Of a stretch of 8,850 bases of DNA, positions 6,806 through 8,850 are shown one piece after another. The DNA is taken from the NCBI GenBank assembly GCA_938045355.1, contig CALIMU010000106.1, positions 1 through 8,850 of the forward strand, in the 5' to 3' direction. Source of the stretch: an uncultured Clostridium sp. (GTDB lineage Bacteria; Bacillota_A; Clostridia; TANB77; CAG-508). Each line of letters opens with the position of its first letter. Position 1 is the first letter of the stretch. The notes beneath the pieces were generated by a model, which saw only the letters and a program-made list of their open reading frames with translations, had not been told where the DNA came from and did not search any database. A program made the position numbers and the translations under genes.

Positions 6806-7860
6806 ATGAAATTAGAAGATTTTAATTATAATTTACCAAAAGAATTAATAGCACAAACACCATATTTAAAAAGAGATGAAGCAAGACTTTTAGTAGTAGG
6901 AAAAGATAAAGAAAATTTTGAAGACAAAAAGTTTAGTGATGTTTTAGAATATATGGAAAAAGGTGATGTTTTAGTTTTAAATGAAACAAAAGTAATACCT
7001 GCAAGACTATATGGGAAAAAAGAAACAGGAGCATTTGTAGAAATATTATTACTTAAAAACTTAGAAGAAGATATATGGGAAGCAATGGTAAGACCAGGAA
7101 ACAAATTAAAAGTTGGAGTAAAAGCATATTTTTTTGAAAAAGATTTAGAGAATGCAGATATATCAGAAAATATATTAGAAGCAGAAATCTTAGATATATT
7201 AGAAGATGGATTAAGGAAAGTGAGATTTAAATATAATGGTATATTTAATGAAATATTAGATAAGATAGGAACAATGCCACTTCCACCATATATAACAGAA
7301 AGATTAGAAAAAGAAGAAAGTTATCAAACTGTATATGCTAAAAATTTAGGATCTGCAGCAGCACCAACAGCAGGACTTCATTTTACAGAAGAACTTTTAA
7401 AAAAAGCAGAAGAAAAAGGAGTAAATATAGCTAAGATAACATTACATGTAGGACTTCGGAACATTTAGACCTGTTAAAGTAGAAAATATTTTAGAACATA
7501 ATATGCATACAGAATATTATGAAATAACAAAAGAAGCAGAAGAGATTATAAACAGGGGGAAAAGAGAAGGAAAGAAAATAATAGCTGTTGGAACAACAAG
7601 TGTAAGAACATTAGAAACAGTAGCAGATGAAAATGGATTTGTAAAAGCAGGAAGTGGTAATACAAATATATTTATATATCCAGGGTATATATTTAAATGT
7701 GTGGATAAGATAATAACTAATTTCCATCTTCCAGAATCAACCCTTATAATGCTTGTATCTGCATTTTTAGGAAGAGATAAAACACTTAAAGCATATAATT
7801 ATGCAGTAGAGAAAGGATATAAGTTTTTTAGTTTCCGGAGATGCTATGATAATATTTTAA
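6806..7860 (+). CDS. queA: S-adenosylmethionine:tRNA ribosyltransferase-isomerase QueA, read through two CGGA +1 sites
   Basis: QueA transfers and isomerises the ribosyl group of S-adenosylmethionine onto 7-aminomethyl-7-deazaguanine at wobble position 34, making epoxyqueuosine in tRNAs for Asp, Asn, His and Tyr. The start [19 protein letters not shown], then [21 protein letters not shown] and [13 protein letters not shown] are family signatures. As triplets the protein stops at a TAG at 7466-7468, after residue 220. Skipping the C at 7457 restores LHVGLGTFRPV. Skipping the C at 7836 restores KFFSFGDAMIIF and a natural stop at 7858-7860. The result is 350 residues, the normal family length, with restored glycines 218 and 344. 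In between lie [18 protein letters not shown] and [10 protein letters not shown], all intact. No strong Shine-Dalgarno is seen (only a weak AGGG about 13 bases upstream), and no clear terminator follows. Confidence 0.94.
7457..7460 (+). other. CGGA +1 recoding site 8 (Gly218 of QueA)
   Basis: The zero-frame codon after CTT is CGG, with TAG three codons on. Dropping the C gives GGA CTT GGA ACA TTT AGA, the near-invariant GLGTFR of QueA. Confidence 0.9.
7836..7839 (+). other. CGGA +1 recoding site 9 (Gly344 of QueA)
   Basis: In the frame set by site 8, the codon after TTC is CGG. Dropping the C gives TTT AGT TTC GGA GAT GCT ATG, the conserved FSFGDAM ending of QueA. Without the shift the protein would run on for about 20 unrelated residues to a TAA ending at 7907. 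Confidence 0.9.
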
Positions 7861-7960
7861 TTGTTGTATTTTTACTAAATATAAAACTATATACAAAAGA
7901 AATATAATGTGCTAAATTGTACATATAATGATGATTTAATTAAAGGAGATAAAGATAAAT
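7861..7960 (+). promoter_or_regulatory. Leader of the last gene, with ribosome binding site and possible -10 boxes
   Basis: AAAGGAGA at 7942-7949 lies 11 bases before the ATG at 7961 and is a strong ribosome binding site. TATAAT occurs at 7903-7908 and 7924-7929, either of which could be a -10 box, but no good -35 is seen. No hairpin terminator for queA is visible here, so read-through from queA is possible. Confidence 0.4.
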
Positions 7961-8824
7961 ATGAAAATAGTAAAAATAATATGTATAGTAATATTAGTAG
8001 TTGTTTTAGGATTTGTATCATATTTAGGATATGAATATATTACAAATAAGAGAGATATAATAGGGATAAATAAAATTTTAGGGAAAAGGATAGAAGATAG
8101 AGGACCAGTACCACATGAAAATCCTGAACCAGATCAAGAAAGAGAAAAAAGAGAAAATACTCTAAATGTAAATAATAAGAAAGTATATAAGACAGTAGAT
8201 GGAGTTGAAATCTTAGAAGAAGATAAAGATAAAATGCTTATAAGGGCAGAAGTAAAAAAAGGAACAAAAAAACAAAGAACAATAAAAATTACAGCATCTG
8301 CAGGAACAAAATTTGAAAAATATGACACAAATACTGTTGTAGATTTTGGAGACGGAAAAGGAAAAGTAGCTCTAAAAGATAATTACTATAGTTCTAAAAA
8401 TGATACACCATATTATGGAGTAGAAAGAGAACTAAAAGAAGGTGTGTATATTATAAAAATAGAAAACCCAAGTAATATAGAATATAATTCATTGAAAAAG
8501 ATGTTAAATAATCCAGAAAAAGATGTAGAAGAATCTTTAGAAAATCAAAACACAATAAAAAATACAATATTAAATTTTGGAAGAAATATGGAATACCCTA
8601 AAGTTATAGGGAAAAAATCTGATGATGAACAAGTATCACTTAGTAGATATATTGGTATAGATGATATTAAAGATAGCATAGTTACAAATAATAAAGGTGA
8701 TGTAGTATTTATGTATTCTAAATTCTTATTAGGTGTTAAGAAAAAACAAACAGATATAACAAAAGAATTAACAAAAAATGCACCACATGTAGAAATACAT
8801 TATTCAAATAATAATGAAGAATAG
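7961..8824 (+). CDS. Membrane-anchored extracellular protein sharing the DGVEI/D-x-GDG module with the repeat protein
   Basis: The 287-residue protein has an N-terminal anchor (MKIVK followed by a hydrophobic stretch to about residue 27). Next comes a charged, proline-containing linker (about 40-70, with PVPHENPEPDQERE). Residues about 77-170 carry VDGVEILEEDKDKM (79-92), VVDFGDGKGK (126-135) and EGVYIIKIENP (160-170). In the same order these match VGGVEIPESDKDKM, KIDYGDGT and GEYIVKLENV of the gene at 3996, so the two proteins share a module that may be a PKD-like or other beta-sandwich fold. The tail (about 171-287) is hydrophilic and has no recognised repeat. The function is unknown. The protein likely sits on the outer face of the membrane. 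The gene ends with TAG at 8822-8824 and has no in-frame CGG; the CGG at 8353-8355 is out of phase (GAC|GGA) and harmless. Confidence 0.8.
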   Translation: MKIVKIICIVILVVVLGFVSYLGYEYITNKRDIIGINKILGKRIEDRGPVPHENPEPDQEREKRENTLNVNNKKVYKTVDGVEILEEDKDKMLIRAEVKKGTKKQRTIKITASAGTKFEKYDTNTVVDFGDGKGKVALKDNYYSSKNDTPYYGVERELKEGVYIIKIENPSNIEYNSLKKMLNNPEKDVEESLENQNTIKNTILNFGRNMEYPKVIGKKSDDEQVSLSRYIGIDDIKDSIVTNNKGDVVFMYSKFLLGVKKKQTDITKELTKNAPHVEIHYSNNNEE

Positions 8825-8850
8825 AATAGAATAGTAAAGTAAAATAAATT

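Noticed and set aside
1737..7468. Stop codon reassignment as the cause of the broken genes.
   Set aside because: The zero-frame stops met after the sites differ (TGA, TAG and TAA), and reading through them gives no sensible protein. Only the frame change restores homology.
1707..7839. The four interrupted genes as ordinary decaying pseudogenes.
   Set aside because: Decay gives mixed indels, stops and substitutions. Here all nine lesions are the same extra C before a glycine codon, with frames between and after them fully intact and family motifs preserved.
1707..7839. Random sequencing or assembly indels.
   Set aside because: The sites are not in homopolymers, all add the same base, and all fall at phase zero before glycine on whichever strand is coding. 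A systematic platform error cannot be fully excluded without reads, so it is kept as the named alternative, not the main call.
7503..7907. A separate small gene starting at the ATG at 7503.
   Set aside because: It is the C-terminal part of QueA downstream of the first CGGA site. Its own ending past 7836 is out of the QueA frame and matches nothing.

Overview
The window is a very AT-rich, densely coded segment. It most resembles an uncultured low-GC Bacillota, probably a gut-type member. The reasons are the AGGAG ribosome binding sites, the AGA-dominated arginine codons, the KGITLLALVITI-type prepilin-like leader on a repeat protein, and the sequence character of TmcAL and QueA. The lineage is inferred from sequence style only.

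Layout. Positions 1-3850 are a plus-strand cluster for envelope glycan or lipid-linked sugar work: the C-terminal end of a polytopic membrane protein (GT-C-like), a GtrB/DPM1-type family 2 glycosyltransferase, and a large DUF6020-like membrane protein. A hairpin terminator closes it at 3856-3885. Positions 3996-5396 encode a surface protein with a prepilin-like leader, a beta-sandwich-like module and 27-residue FxxC/IPENLF repeats. A two-way terminator at 5398-5432 separates it from the converging tmcAL (5431-6671, minus). A short divergent intergenic region leads to queA (6806-7860, plus). Last comes a membrane-anchored protein (7961-8824) that shares the DGVEI/D-x-GDG module with the repeat protein.

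The main result is a recoding pattern. Read as plain triplets, four genes (the GT2, the DUF6020-like protein, tmcAL and queA) look broken by nine +1 frameshifts. All nine are the same event: one extra C directly in front of a glycine codon, giving CGGA (eight times) or CGGT (once), with the zero-frame codon being CGG. Skipping the C, or reading CGGN as one glycine quadruplet, restores four full-length proteins of normal family length and rebuilds conserved motifs: GLGTF and FFSFGDAM in QueA, SGNFVQRGEPA and the FGSxSGDI-like motif in TmcAL, YGNPxxGW and GILGRYIG in the GT2. CGG is never used in frame as arginine in the window. CGT, CGC and CGA are used, and the six coding-strand CGGs in other phases cause no shift. 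This fits an organism in which CGG has lost its arginine tRNA and CGGN is decoded as glycine with a +1 shift, similar in form to the AGGY glycine frameshifts of Perkinsus mitochondrial cox1. A systematic sequencing error is the main rival explanation and must be excluded with raw reads.
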